A DNA stretch of 43,864 nucleotides from Frigoribacterium sp. (GTDB lineage Bacteria > Actinomycetota > Actinomycetes > Actinomycetales > Microbacteriaceae). This document shows positions 1 to 7,798 of the stretch, one piece after another; the stretch's first letter is position 1, and every line of letters begins with the position of its first letter. The DNA is taken from the NCBI GenBank assembly GCA_025363205.1, contig JANYEI010000213.1, positions 1 to 43,864 of the forward strand, given 5' to 3'. The position numbers and the translations under genes are program-made. The notes under the pieces are model-generated. The model did no database searches, had not been told where the DNA came from, and worked only from the letters and a program-made list of their open reading frames with translations.

Positions 1-582
1 GCGCAGCGCCGTCGGAGTGGTCTCGTACACCGCCTGCACGGTCTCGTTGAACTGACGGATACTGGAGAATCCCGATGCGAACGCGATGTCGGCGATCGAC
101 AGGTCGGTTCCCGACAGCAGGGTGTGAGCGGTCTGCGCGCGGTGGGCACGGGAGAGTGCGAGCGCACCCGCCCCAAGCTCGTTCACCAACACGCGACCAA
201 GGTGGCGGGGCGTGTAGCCCAGTCGTTTGGCGAGGCCGGGAACACCATCGCGGTCGACGGTTCCGTCCGCGATGAGCCGCATCGCCCGGGAAGCGACGTC
301 ATCGTGGATATTCCACTCCGGCGATCCCGGAACCGCGTCCGGGAGGCAGCGCTTACAGGCACGGAGCCCGGCCTGGTGAGCGGCGGCGGCGGTGCGATAG
401 AAGGTGACGTTCGAGGGTTTCGGGGTCATCGCCGGGCAACTCGGTCGACAGTAGATACCGGTCGAATGCACGCCGGTGATGAACTGCCCGTCGAATCGAG
501 AGTCGCGCGATGACATCGCGCGGTACCGCTCTACGAACCGGGGATCAGCGCTCGTGACGCTGGCGATGGATTCGGTGCTCAT
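1..582 (-). CDS. Ada/AlkA-type DNA alkylation repair protein, N-terminal part (runs off left edge)
   Basis: The 194 codons present give the N-terminal half of an Ada-like protein. An Ada zinc-binding domain spans about residues 25-85, with the four-cysteine set C45, C49, C76 and C79 (motifs [10 protein letters not shown] and RACKRCLPD). An AraC-type HTH follows at about 95-194, ending in [12 protein letters not shown]. In Ada the cysteine domain accepts methyl groups from DNA phosphotriesters and turns the protein into a transcription activator. The HTH ending ([14 protein letters not shown]) resembles proteins that continue into an AlkA 3-methyladenine glycosylase domain rather than a methyltransferase domain, but that part lies outside the window. 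The start is the ATG whose complement is at 580-582. It is divergent from the FAD oxidase gene, with about 345 bases between them. Confidence 0.85.
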   Translation of the reverse strand, partial: MSTESIASVTSADPRFVERYRAMSSRDSRFDGQFITGVHSTGIYCRPSCPAMTPKPSNVTFYRTAAAAHQAGLRACKRCLPDAVPGSPEWNIHDDVASRAMRLIADGTVDRDGVPGLAKRLGYTPRHLGRVLVNELGAGALALSRAHRAQTAHTLLSGTDLSIADIAFASGFSSIRQFNETVQAVYETTPTALR

Positions 583-927
583 TCGTCAACTCTCGCACCG
601 GCCACCGACTGCAGCTAGCGGGAATCAGACACCGCGCGAAACGTCTACGCTGGCGTGATGGGCGGCTCGACATGATGAATGGCGTGAAGTGATGAACGGC
701 CCTGCGCGTGTTCGCACCGGCGTTTCAATTCTGGGAATTACCAACCTAGACCTCGCCAGTCGAATGGAGCGCACGCCGGAGCGGTGGGAGACCTTGCACG
801 CCAAGCCGACCCAGGAGCGCGCGCGCGGCACGAGACGTGACCGGGCGATCGGTGCGATACGCCTCGCGGTGATACCCGCACAGATCGACGCGGCACGGAT
901 TCAGTGCACAGAGGCAGAGGGAGCACA
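583..927. other. Divergent intergenic region, no gene recognised
   Basis: These 345 bases separate the Ada-like gene from the FAD oxidase gene. I see no convincing gene. A TACGCT box six bases before an ATG at 658 looks like the leaderless promoters elsewhere in the window, but the ATG opens only a five-codon frame. A small inverted repeat, AATTC-TGG-GAATT, lies near 727-739. Both flanking promoters must be in here, but neither can be placed with confidence. Confidence 0.4.
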
Positions 928-2289
928 GTGACCGTCATCGACGCCCTGCGCGACCTGCTTGGCGACGCCGTGTCGACGGATGCCGCTGTGCTCGCTCCGC
1001 TCACCACAGACAAGTCCGGTCACGACTCCCGCAGCGCGCCTCTCGCCCTCGTGATGGCACGATCGATCGACGATGTGCAGGCCACCCTCCGTATCGCGAC
1101 GGAGCACGGCGTCGGGGTCGTGACGCGCGGGGCGGGAACCGGCCTCGCTGGCGGTTCCATCGCGAGCGCTGGCCAGATCGTGCTCTCGACCCTCGCGATG
1201 AACCACATCCTCGAGGTGTCCGTCGCCGATGAGCTCGCCGTCGTCGAGCCGGGCATCCTCAACGGTGATCTCAACGCAGCCCTTGCGAGCCACGGCTTGT
1301 GGTTCACCCCCGATCCGGCCAGCCGGGCAATCTCCACGGTCGGTGGCAATATCGCCACGAATGCGGGCGGACTGCTGTGCGCAAAGTACGGCGTCACCCG
1401 GGAGTCTGTGCTTGCACTGAAGGTCGTGCTCGCTGACGGTCGGTTACTCACCATCGGACACCGCAGCGTGAAAGGCGTGACCGGCCTCGACCTCACCGCT
1501 CTGATGATCGGCTCGGAGGGCACCCTCGGGGTGATCGTCGAGGCCACCGTGCGACTGCGACCGTTGCCGACCGGACCGGTCGCGACCATCGGTGCGTGGT
1601 TCGGGGACGTGGTGACCGCGGCCGCCGCGTGCGCCGCCATCACGGCGGCCGGCATCCGTCCCGCTGCCCTGGAACTGATGGATGCTGCGTCTCTCACCGC
1701 CATCGATGCCTATCTCGGCGAGGCACTCTCGAACCGCGGCAACACCTTCCTGCTTCTCCAGGCGGATGGCGCGGCAGGCGCCGACGAGGCGGCCGTTGCG
1801 CTCGAGATCATCCGCCGGTGTGGTGGTGATGCCGAACTCACCTCGGATCCGGCTGAGGGGGAGCGGCTGTTCGCGATCAGGCGTGCGTTCCACCCGGCTC
1901 TCGAAGCGCAGGGCACTGTGCTCATCGAGGATGTCGCGGTGCCCCGAAGTGCACTTCCGCAGATCTTCGCCGAAATCGCCCGGATCGGTGAACGTTACGG
2001 GATCAGCATTCCAACGGTGGCCCATGCGGGGGACGGCAACCTGCATCCCAACTTTGTCTACGAGCCGGAGGCGGACGGATCGGTGCCCGGGGTGATCTGG
2101 ACGGCCGCGGGAGAACTCTTCGCCACGGCGCTTCGCCTCGGCGGCACCCTGACCGGTGAGCACGGGGTCGGCCTGCTGAAGCGCAATTGGTTACGGGATG
2201 AACTCGGTGACGACCAGTTCGATATTCAGCGCCAGATCAAGGCCGTGTTCGACCCACTGGGAGTGTTGAACCCCGGCAAGGTCTTCTAG
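928..2289 (+). CDS. FAD-linked oxidase, glycolate oxidase GlcD / D-lactate dehydrogenase family
   Basis: A 453-residue flavoprotein of the FAD_binding_4 plus FAD-oxidase_C type, which oxidises a D-2-hydroxy acid such as glycolate or D-lactate to the 2-oxo acid. The N-terminal half carries the FAD pyrophosphate-binding segment (VTRGAGTGLAGGS) followed by GGNIATNAGG and LIGSEGTLGVI-like motifs. The C-terminal half has HAGDGNLHPN and GEHGVGLLKR, which are hallmarks of this family. GTG at 928 is preferred because AGAGGGAG lies about 5-7 bases upstream; an in-frame GTG at 904 has no such site. The exact substrate cannot be read from sequence. No separate iron-sulfur subunit (GlcF) is adjacent, which favours a single-subunit enzyme. 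The stop codon TAG is also the first half of the next gene's probable -10 box. Confidence 0.88.
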   Translation: MTVIDALRDLLGDAVSTDAAVLAPLTTDKSGHDSRSAPLALVMARSIDDVQATLRIATEHGVGVVTRGAGTGLAGGSIASAGQIVLSTLAMNHILEVSVADELAVVEPGILNGDLNAALASHGLWFTPDPASRAISTVGGNIATNAGGLLCAKYGVTRESVLALKVVLADGRLLTIGHRSVKGVTGLDLTALMIGSEGTLGVIVEATVRLRPLPTGPVATIGAWFGDVVTAAAACAAITAAGIRPAALELMDAASLTAIDAYLGEALSNRGNTFLLLQADGAAGADEAAVALEIIRRCGGDAELTSDPAEGERLFAIRRAFHPALEAQGTVLIEDVAVPRSALPQIFAEIARIGERYGISIPTVAHAGDGNLHPNFVYEPEADGSVPGVIWTAAGELFATALRLGGTLTGEHGVGLLKRNWLRDELGDDQFDIQRQIKAVFDPLGVLNPGKVF

Positions 2290-2292
2290 TCT
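2287..2292 (+). promoter_or_regulatory. -10 box of a leaderless promoter for the gene at 2299
   Basis: TAGTCT followed by six bases and then ATG. The first three bases are also the TAG stop codon of the FAD oxidase gene. The spacing puts the transcription start on the A of the ATG. The assignment rests on pattern only. Confidence 0.5.
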
Positions 2293-2298
2293 GAGTTC

Positions 2299-2691
2299 AT
2301 GGATTTTCTGCCACTCACCCGTGCCGACGACCTCGGTTGGCACGCCCTCCGCGATGAAATCGCGCCGTGGATCGGGGAACGTGCCGTCACACTCTTCTCC
2401 TACGCGATCTCCGACGAGTACGGGTCTGCGGTCACGACACGATATTTTCGCGACCTCCTCACGGCGGCGGGGGACGATCCGGATCATCCGCAGGTCACCG
2501 AGACGGAACAGCTCATTATCGACTGGGGCCGGCTCATAGTGTCGAGACCGCGCGATATCCCGGAGGCGTTTTATGCCCGTCTCGAGGGCGCGTTCACTCC
2601 AGGGAGACGTCTGGCACTCCTGTCGTTTGCAGCGCGGGTTGTTGCCATCAACCTCGTCAACACCGTCGGTCGCGTGCCGGTCGATGCCTGA
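2299..2691 (+). CDS. Carboxymuconolactone decarboxylase (AhpD-like) superfamily protein
   Basis: A 130-residue, mostly helical protein without signal peptide or membrane segment. Its second half (TEQLIIDWGRLIVSRPRDIP, then a hydrophobic helix LLSFAARVVAINLVNTVGRV and PVD at the end) resembles actinobacterial CMD/AhpD-fold proteins. The CxxC thiol pair used by AhpD peroxidases is absent, so peroxidase activity is not expected and the function is unknown. It starts ten bases after the FAD oxidase gene and has its own leaderless-type -10 box. Its stop codon sits inside a GATGCCT repeat that also contains the start codon of the next gene. Confidence 0.6.
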   Translation: MDFLPLTRADDLGWHALRDEIAPWIGERAVTLFSYAISDEYGSAVTTRYFRDLLTAAGDDPDHPQVTETEQLIIDWGRLIVSRPRDIPEAFYARLEGAFTPGRRLALLSFAARVVAINLVNTVGRVPVDA

Positions 2692-2719
2692 TGCCTGGTG
2701 CCCCTGATGCCTGATGCCT
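2683..2719. repeat. GATGCCT repeats bridging a stop and the next start codon
   Basis: The 7-base unit GATGCCT occurs twice in tandem (2683-2696), then a diverged stretch, then twice more (2706-2719). The TGA stop of the upstream gene (2689-2691) and the ATG of the PrsW gene (2714-2716) both lie inside repeat units. Confidence 0.8.
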
Positions 2720-3913
2720 GATACCGCTGGTGCGGTCCCCTCGGTCGCGATCAATAGCTATCCCGTGTCTGAGCAGAGCGGCCAGGAGCGGATCACTCGT
2801 CCCGTTCGTCGCACTGCCGCGACCGTGCTGCTCGCTTCGCTCGGATTAGTTGTGCTCACAATCGTGATCCTGCTCGTGGCCAGGTACCTCTTGGTCGTGC
2901 TGGGACCAACGGCGTTGACCGTGGCGCTCCTGCTCGCGACCATTCCCCTCGTGGGAGTGCTGCTTTTCATCCGCTGGATCGATCGCTGGGAGCCGGAACC
3001 GCGCGGGGCACTGCTGTTCGCGCTGCTGTGGGGGGCCGGGGCATCCGTTCTGATCGCGTTGATCTTTTCCGGCGTCACCCGGCATTACGAGGCGCTCGCC
3101 GGGCTTGCTGGATCAGGGGTCGCCACGTTCTTCGAGACCGTCGTGCAGGCTCCGATAATCGAGGAGTTCGCCAAGGGGCTCGGCATCCTGCTGATCCTGT
3201 GGGTGATGCGCCGCACCTTCGACGGCCCGGTCGACGGTGTCGTGTACGCCGCGACGATCGCTACCGGGTTCGCCTTCACCGAGAACCTGCAGTACTTCGG
3301 CCTGGCGATCAACCATGACGGCGGATTGGGCAGTGATGTCGCTCAGACCTTCCTGCTGCGCGCCATCCTCTCACCGTTCGCGCACGTGATGTTCACCGCC
3401 TGCACGGGAGTGCTGCTCGGCCTGGCCGCCCAGCGCACCGGCCGCCTCGGAGCGATCGGCTACTTCGTGCTCGGCCTGGTGCCGGCGGTTTTTCTGCACT
3501 CCTTCTGGAACAGCGCCGGATACTGGGCAACCGACTGGTATCGCTACTACTTCGTGGTGCAGGTGCCGCTCTTCCTGCTCGCGATCGCGGGGGTCACCCG
3601 CCTGCGCCGGCTGGAACAGCGACTCACCCGCGCCCGGCTTTCCGAGTACGCGGCGGCCGGCTGGTTTACCGGCTCGGAGGTCAACCTGCTGTCGACCGCG
3701 GCAGGTCGCCAGCAGGTCATCGGTTGGGCGGCACGCCATGGGCTTGGCCGTCCCTACCGAATGTTTGTGCGGGATGCGACGAAATTGGCCTTCACTCGCG
3801 AGCGGCTGGTGAACGGGCGCGACGGAATCGGGGCGAGCCTCGACGAGGCAGTGATCCTCGCGTCGATCGTGAAGCATCGCCGGGAGCTCGCAGCGCTACC
3901 GCCGATGCACTGA
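2714..3913 (+). CDS. PrsW-family intramembrane metalloprotease
   Basis: A 399-residue polytopic membrane protein with about eight hydrophobic segments. It carries the motifs of the PrsW family, glutamic-type membrane proteases distantly related to CAAX proteases: IIEEFAKG (E150, E151, K154), GPVDGVVYA (D174), FTENLQYFG (E190, N191), a histidine at 224 in PFAHVMF and a late LHSFWN. In Bacillus PrsW cleaves the anti-sigma factor RsiW; actinobacterial members are mostly uncharacterised. A cytosolic tail of about 85 residues follows the last membrane segment. No anti-sigma or sigma gene lies next to it. The start ATG lies in a repeat unit and has no obvious ribosome-binding site, so a later start cannot be excluded. 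The stop codon is inside a tandem array. Confidence 0.88.
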   Translation: MPDTAGAVPSVAINSYPVSEQSGQERITRPVRRTAATVLLASLGLVVLTIVILLVARYLLVVLGPTALTVALLLATIPLVGVLLFIRWIDRWEPEPRGALLFALLWGAGASVLIALIFSGVTRHYEALAGLAGSGVATFFETVVQAPIIEEFAKGLGILLILWVMRRTFDGPVDGVVYAATIATGFAFTENLQYFGLAINHDGGLGSDVAQTFLLRAILSPFAHVMFTACTGVLLGLAAQRTGRLGAIGYFVLGLVPAVFLHSFWNSAGYWATDWYRYYFVVQVPLFLLAIAGVTRLRRLEQRLTRARLSEYAAAGWFTGSEVNLLSTAAGRQQVIGWAARHGLGRPYRMFVRDATKLAFTRERLVNGRDGIGASLDEAVILASIVKHRRELAALPPMH

Positions 3914-3993
3914 CGTCTGATGCACTGACGTCCGATGCACTGACGTCCGATGCACTGGCGTCCGATGCACTGGCGTCCGATGCACCCACGTCT
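3904..3993. repeat. Six-copy 15-bp tandem array starting inside the PrsW stop region
   Basis: Six contiguous 15-bp units of the form GATGCACTGACGTCY (3904, 3919, 3934, 3949, 3964, 3979). Unit 1 contains the PrsW stop codon. Because 15 is a multiple of three, units 2 and 3 repeat an in-frame TGA. Units 4 and 5 carry TGG at that place and unit 6 is more diverged. Confidence 0.92.
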
Positions 3994-3996
3994 GCA

Positions 3997-4057
3997 ATCG
4001 ACTTGGTAGTTGTTGCGACTTTTTCGGCGCCAAAGTCACAACAACTACCAAGTCGAT
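3997..4057. repeat. 26-bp near-perfect inverted repeat (REP-like palindrome)
   Basis: The left arm 3997-4022 and right arm 4032-4057 are complementary at 25 of 26 positions (one C/A mismatch, 4016 against 4038) around a 9-base loop. The arms begin ATCGACTTGGTAGTTGTTG. It is much more AT-rich than its surroundings and has no T-run after it, so it does not look like an ordinary intrinsic terminator. It resembles dispersed palindromic elements of the REP/MITE kind, but only one copy is in the window. Confidence 0.85.
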
Positions 4058-4137
4058 GACGGGCGGCCCGGGAGGCGCCGCGCCGCCTCGGGCTACCGGG
4101 CAGAATCACCTCGGTAAGTTGCCCACGCGGGGACACG

Positions 4138-4143
4138 TAAACT
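4138..4143 (+). promoter_or_regulatory. Possible -10 box for the HelD/HelR-type gene
   Basis: TAAACT about 42 bases before the GTG at 4186. No matching -35 hexamer was found at standard spacing. The assignment is tentative. Confidence 0.3.
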
Positions 4144-4185
4144 TGATAGCCGCATTTCAGGACGGCGTTCGAGGGGAATTTGCCA

Positions 4186-6438
4186 GTGGTAGACCGTGAA
4201 CTTCAGCGCGAACAGCAGTACGTAGCAACGCTGTACGCGCGCCTTGACGCGCTGCAGCGGGAAGCCGAACAGCAGCTCGACGCGGTGCGCCTGCTCGACG
4301 TGGGAGGCAACCATCAGGGCCGATCCGAGCGCGACACCTTCGCCCGCATCTATGAAGATCGCATCCTGCAATTGCGTGAGGTCGACGAGAGACTCGCCTT
4401 CGGGCGCCTCGAGTTCGAACCGGAGACCTCGGGTGGCGCGGACGACGGCACAAACGGCTCCGTGTTCCGCTACATCGGCCGCATCGGCCTGCGCGATGAA
4501 GACCTGCAGCCGCTGTTGCTCGACTGGCGGGTGCCGCAAGCGAGTGCGTTCTACCAGGCCACCGCCGCGACGCCGCTCGGAGCGCGAGCCCGCCGGCACC
4601 TGCTCTCGAAGGGGCGGGGCATCATCCGCATCGAGGATGAGATCTTCGACGCAGAGCTGCTCGAGAGCGCGACCTCCGAGTTGCAGGGCGAGGGTGCCCT
4701 CCTTGCCGCGCTCACCGCCCAGCGCACCGGACGGATGTCCGACATCGTCGCCACCATCCAGGGTGAACAGGACCGCATCATCCGCTCCGATCTCAGGGGA
4801 GTGCTCGTCGTGCAGGGAGGGCCAGGCACCGGCAAGACCGCCGTCGCCCTGCACCGGGCGGCCTACCTGCTGTATTCCCACCGGGATCGCCTTCGTAACT
4901 CCGGTGTGCTCATCGTCGGGCCGTCCCGATCGTTCCTGCAGTACATCGAGGCGGTGCTTCCCTCGCTCGGCGAGACCGGCGTCGTACTCGCGAGCGTCGG
5001 CCAGCTCTACCCCGGCGTCGAAGCGACACGGGAGGATGCCCCCGCCACCGCCGCGATCAAAGGCCGGGCGTCGATGGCGGGGCTTGTTGCCCGCGCGGTA
5101 CGTTCGCGCCAGCGTGTGCCCTCCGCACCGCAGGACCTTGAGGTGAACGGTGACCGGCTCACCCTCGACCCACGTCTGATCGCGACGGCGATCGGCCGGG
5201 CGCGCGAGAGTAACAAGACCCACAACGAAGCGCGCGTGGTGTTTGTGAAGAATGCCCTGAACGCGCTGTCCCGCCAGTGGCTCATGCAGCTGCAGGATGC
5301 CGGCAACTCGATGGACGATACCGATCTGTCGATGTTGCGCGAAGACCTGCGAGCGGCCGAAGATGTGCGGGTGGCGCTGAATACGGCATGGCTGCCGCTC
5401 ACCCCCCAAAAGCTGCTGCAAGACCTCTACGCCCGTCCCCAGTGGCTCGCCGAACTCACCCCAGGGTGGACCGAGACCGACCGTGCCCTGCTGCAGCGCG
5501 ACCGCGAGGCAGAGTTCACGATCGCCGACATCCCGCTGCTCGACGAGGCCGCTGAGCACCTCGGCGAATACAGCGTTGCGGATGCCGCGCAGAAGCGCGA
5601 GGCGAAGCAGCAGCGCAAACGGGACATCGAAAACGCCGAACGTGCGATCGAGAACATGCAGGTGGGCGGCCTGGTGAATGCCAAGGCGCTCGCCGACAAC
5701 TTCGCGGAGCTCGGCGATCGGGCAACCACTGCCGAGAAGGCTGCGGTTGATCGCACCTGGACCTACGGCCATGTGGTGGTGGATGAGGCCCAGGAGCTCT
5801 CGCCGATGCAGTGGCGGCTGTTGCTTCGTCGGGGTCCGCAGCGCTCGTTCACGATCGTGGGTGACATTGCCCAGGCGGCATCGGCGGCCGCGGCATCCAA
5901 CTGGAAGGATGCTCTCGCGCCTCTGCTCGCGGATTCTCCGGAGTCCGATCGGTGGCGGCTCGAGGAACTGACGGTCAACTACCGCACGCCGAGCCAGATT
6001 GCGGCCGCGGCCGAGTCGATGGCGATCGCGAACGGCCTGCACGTGACCGAATCCCGTGCGGTGCGCTCGAGCGAATGGCCGATCACCGTTGTGGCGGATG
6101 CGGTGGAGGCGGTGCGGATCGATCGCGCGCCGGATGGCGCGGGCGGCACCCTCGCCGTGATCGTGCTCGAGTCGGGCATCCGCGAGCTCACGGATCGTCT
6201 CGTTGCCGATTTCGGCGATGCGGTGGGGCTCGGCGCGGTCGGACTCACCCGGGACATCGCCGTGATCACCCCCCAGGAGGCGAAGGGGCTGGAATTCGAT
6301 TCGGTCGTGGTCGTGGATCCGGCGGCGATCCTCGCGGCATCCGAGCGGGGGGCAGGGGCGCTCTACGTCGCGATGACCCGCGCCACCCAGCGCCTCACGC
6401 TCGTTGCCGACGGAGAGTTGCCCGCCGGCATCCGGTGA
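4186..6438 (+). CDS. HelD/HelR-type RNA polymerase-associated ATPase (UvrD-like helicase fold)
   Basis: About 750 residues, the usual size for actinobacterial HelD-family proteins. These bind RNA polymerase and use ATP to remove it from stalled or drug-bound complexes. Visible features are an N-terminal charged helical arm (about 1-60), Walker A GGPGTGKT (about 211-218), Walker B VVDEAQELSPMQW (about 533), and C-terminal superfamily-1 motifs ELTVNYRTPSQI, TPQEAKGLEFDSVVV and YVAMTRATQRL. GTG at 4186 is preferred because GAGGGG lies nine bases upstream; an in-frame TTG at 4180 would leave that site too close. The GC-rich inverted repeat known as the rifamycin-associated element, found upstream of some helR genes, is not seen here. 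UvrD-type DNA helicases are the alternative, but the N-terminal arm favours HelD. Confidence 0.85.
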   Translation: MVDRELQREQQYVATLYARLDALQREAEQQLDAVRLLDVGGNHQGRSERDTFARIYEDRILQLREVDERLAFGRLEFEPETSGGADDGTNGSVFRYIGRIGLRDEDLQPLLLDWRVPQASAFYQATAATPLGARARRHLLSKGRGIIRIEDEIFDAELLESATSELQGEGALLAALTAQRTGRMSDIVATIQGEQDRIIRSDLRGVLVVQGGPGTGKTAVALHRAAYLLYSHRDRLRNSGVLIVGPSRSFLQYIEAVLPSLGETGVVLASVGQLYPGVEATREDAPATAAIKGRASMAGLVARAVRSRQRVPSAPQDLEVNGDRLTLDPRLIATAIGRARESNKTHNEARVVFVKNALNALSRQWLMQLQDAGNSMDDTDLSMLREDLRAAEDVRVALNTAWLPLTPQKLLQDLYARPQWLAELTPGWTETDRALLQRDREAEFTIADIPLLDEAAEHLGEYSVADAAQKREAKQQRKRDIENAERAIENMQVGGLVNAKALADNFAELGDRATTAEKAAVDRTWTYGHVVVDEAQELSPMQWRLLLRRGPQRSFTIVGDIAQAASAAAASNWKDALAPLLADSPESDRWRLEELTVNYRTPSQIAAAAESMAIANGLHVTESRAVRSSEWPITVVADAVEAVRIDRAPDGAGGTLAVIVLESGIRELTDRLVADFGDAVGLGAVGLTRDIAVITPQEAKGLEFDSVVVVDPAAILAASERGAGALYVAMTRATQRLTLVADGELPAGIR

Positions 6439-6441
6439 GTC

Positions 6442-7773
6442 CTACGCCGTGGGCGCCAGCGCGTCGTAGCGAAGGAAACCGCGCTGCAGACGCGTGAGAA
6501 ATACCAAGATCACAATTATCGCGAGTCCACCGAGCAACGGCGGCAGCCAGATCGCGCCGATACTCGCGATAATTCCGATGTAAATATCGCCTACCCGCGG
6601 TCCACCGGTGACGACCACCGTGAAGACCCCCTGCAGCCGCCCGCGCATGCTGTCAGGCACCGCGACCTGCAGCATCGTCTGCCGGAAGATGCTGCTGACG
6701 TTGTCGGCCGCTCCGGCCCCCGCGAGCATCACGCTTGCGACAATGATCGCCGGAACATTGGCCCGGGTAGGGCTCACCGGCCCGAATCCGCCGAGAGACA
6801 GGGTGAGCAGTACCCCTCCGAACCCCGCGATGAAGGCTCCGTAGACGACAATCGAGGTGCGGATGGCCCGGCCGTGCCAGCGCACCCCGCCGAGTCGACC
6901 CGACAGCAGGCTGCACAGCAGCAGGCCGATCGCCCCGGCCGCCGTCAGCACGCCGACGGTCACCGCGCCTCCGCCGAGCACGAGGGCGCCGACGGCGGGG
7001 AACAGCACACGGGGCTGGCCGAGGGTCATCGCGATGATGTCAACGACGAAGGTCATTCGGATGTTCGGTGCAGACCGCAGGAAGTTGATTCCCGAGCGTA
7101 GCGAGGCGAGCCCCGGCCGCTGCGTGTCACCCTCTGGTGCGAGTTTCGGCAGCGAGAAGATACCGGCGAACGCGGTGAGAAAGAGCACGACATCCACGGT
7201 GTAGGTCCACCCGAATCCCACGGTCGCGACCAGCACGCCAGCGAGCGCAGGGCCGATCGTCACCATCACGCCGAAGCTCATGCCGGTGAGGGCGGATGCC
7301 GAGGGCATCAGCCGCGCCGGAAGCAGCCGCGGCAGCACGGCCGACCGCACCGTGTTCATCACCGTCGCGGCGACCGCGTTCAGGGTGGTGAGCAGGTAAA
7401 ACGGCCAGATGATGTCTACGCCGGTCCACGCGATGAGGGCGAGAGCGATGGTCGATCCCCACGCGACGATCGCGGCCAGCAGCAGGATGAGCCGTCGGTC
7501 GAAGGCGTCCGCGAGCATCCCGCCATAGAGCCCGGCGAAAATCATCGGCACGAGGGCGAAGGCACCGACAAGCGAGACCGCGAGGGTGGACTGGGTCAGC
7601 TGGTAGATGTGAAGGCCGACCGCGACAATTGTCATCTGGCCGCCGATGCCGGAGATCGCGTTGCCGGCCCAGAGCTTTCTGAATGCCGCACTCTCTCTCA
7701 ACGGGGACAGATCGATGAGGTGCGAGCTTCTCCCGACATATTCCTGATGCGTGCTCACCCGCACCATTCTCAC
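6442..7773 (-). CDS. MFS transporter (EntS/macrolide-efflux-like)
   Basis: About 440 residues with some 12 hydrophobic segments. It has the layout of MFS_3/EntS-like exporters: an N-terminal LWAGNAISGIGGQMTIVAVG helix, the inter-helix motif GGMLADAFDRR, and long central and C-terminal hydrophobic runs. Family members export siderophores or drugs; the substrate here is unknown. It converges on the HelD gene with three bases between the stops and is divergent from the acyl-CoA dehydrogenase gene. Several starts are possible (GTG 7773, ATG 7767, GTG 7764, GTG 7758). The extra N-terminal residues before LSPLRESAAFRKLW make a shorter form plausible. Confidence 0.85.
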   Translation of the reverse strand: MRMVRVSTHQEYVGRSSHLIDLSPLRESAAFRKLWAGNAISGIGGQMTIVAVGLHIYQLTQSTLAVSLVGAFALVPMIFAGLYGGMLADAFDRRLILLLAAIVAWGSTIALALIAWTGVDIIWPFYLLTTLNAVAATVMNTVRSAVLPRLLPARLMPSASALTGMSFGVMVTIGPALAGVLVATVGFGWTYTVDVVLFLTAFAGIFSLPKLAPEGDTQRPGLASLRSGINFLRSAPNIRMTFVVDIIAMTLGQPRVLFPAVGALVLGGGAVTVGVLTAAGAIGLLLCSLLSGRLGGVRWHGRAIRTSIVVYGAFIAGFGGVLLTLSLGGFGPVSPTRANVPAIIVASVMLAGAGAADNVSSIFRQTMLQVAVPDSMRGRLQGVFTVVVTGGPRVGDIYIGIIASIGAIWLPPLLGGLAIIVILVFLTRLQRGFLRYDALAPTA

Positions 7774-7786
7774 CCGAGCGCGGTGT

Positions 7787-7792
7787 CATGCT
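7787..7792 (+). promoter_or_regulatory. -10-like box before the acyl-CoA dehydrogenase gene
   Basis: CATGCT, six bases, ATG. It fits the leaderless pattern seen at other genes here, with C instead of T at the first position. Confidence 0.35.
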
Positions 7793-7798
7793 TGACCG

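Noticed and set aside
689-931. 80-codon plus-strand frame upstream of the FAD oxidase
   Set aside because: No recognisable domain or ribosome-binding site, and it runs into the start of a real gene.
4060-4180. Rifamycin-associated element upstream of the HelR-like gene
   Set aside because: The characteristic GC-rich inverted repeat was not found; the palindrome at 3997-4057 has a different, AT-richer sequence.
4093-6042. A 649-codon open frame on the minus strand opposite the HelD/HelR gene
   Set aside because: It is the antisense frame of a gene with clear superfamily-1 motifs; long shadow frames are expected at this GC content and it shows no domain.
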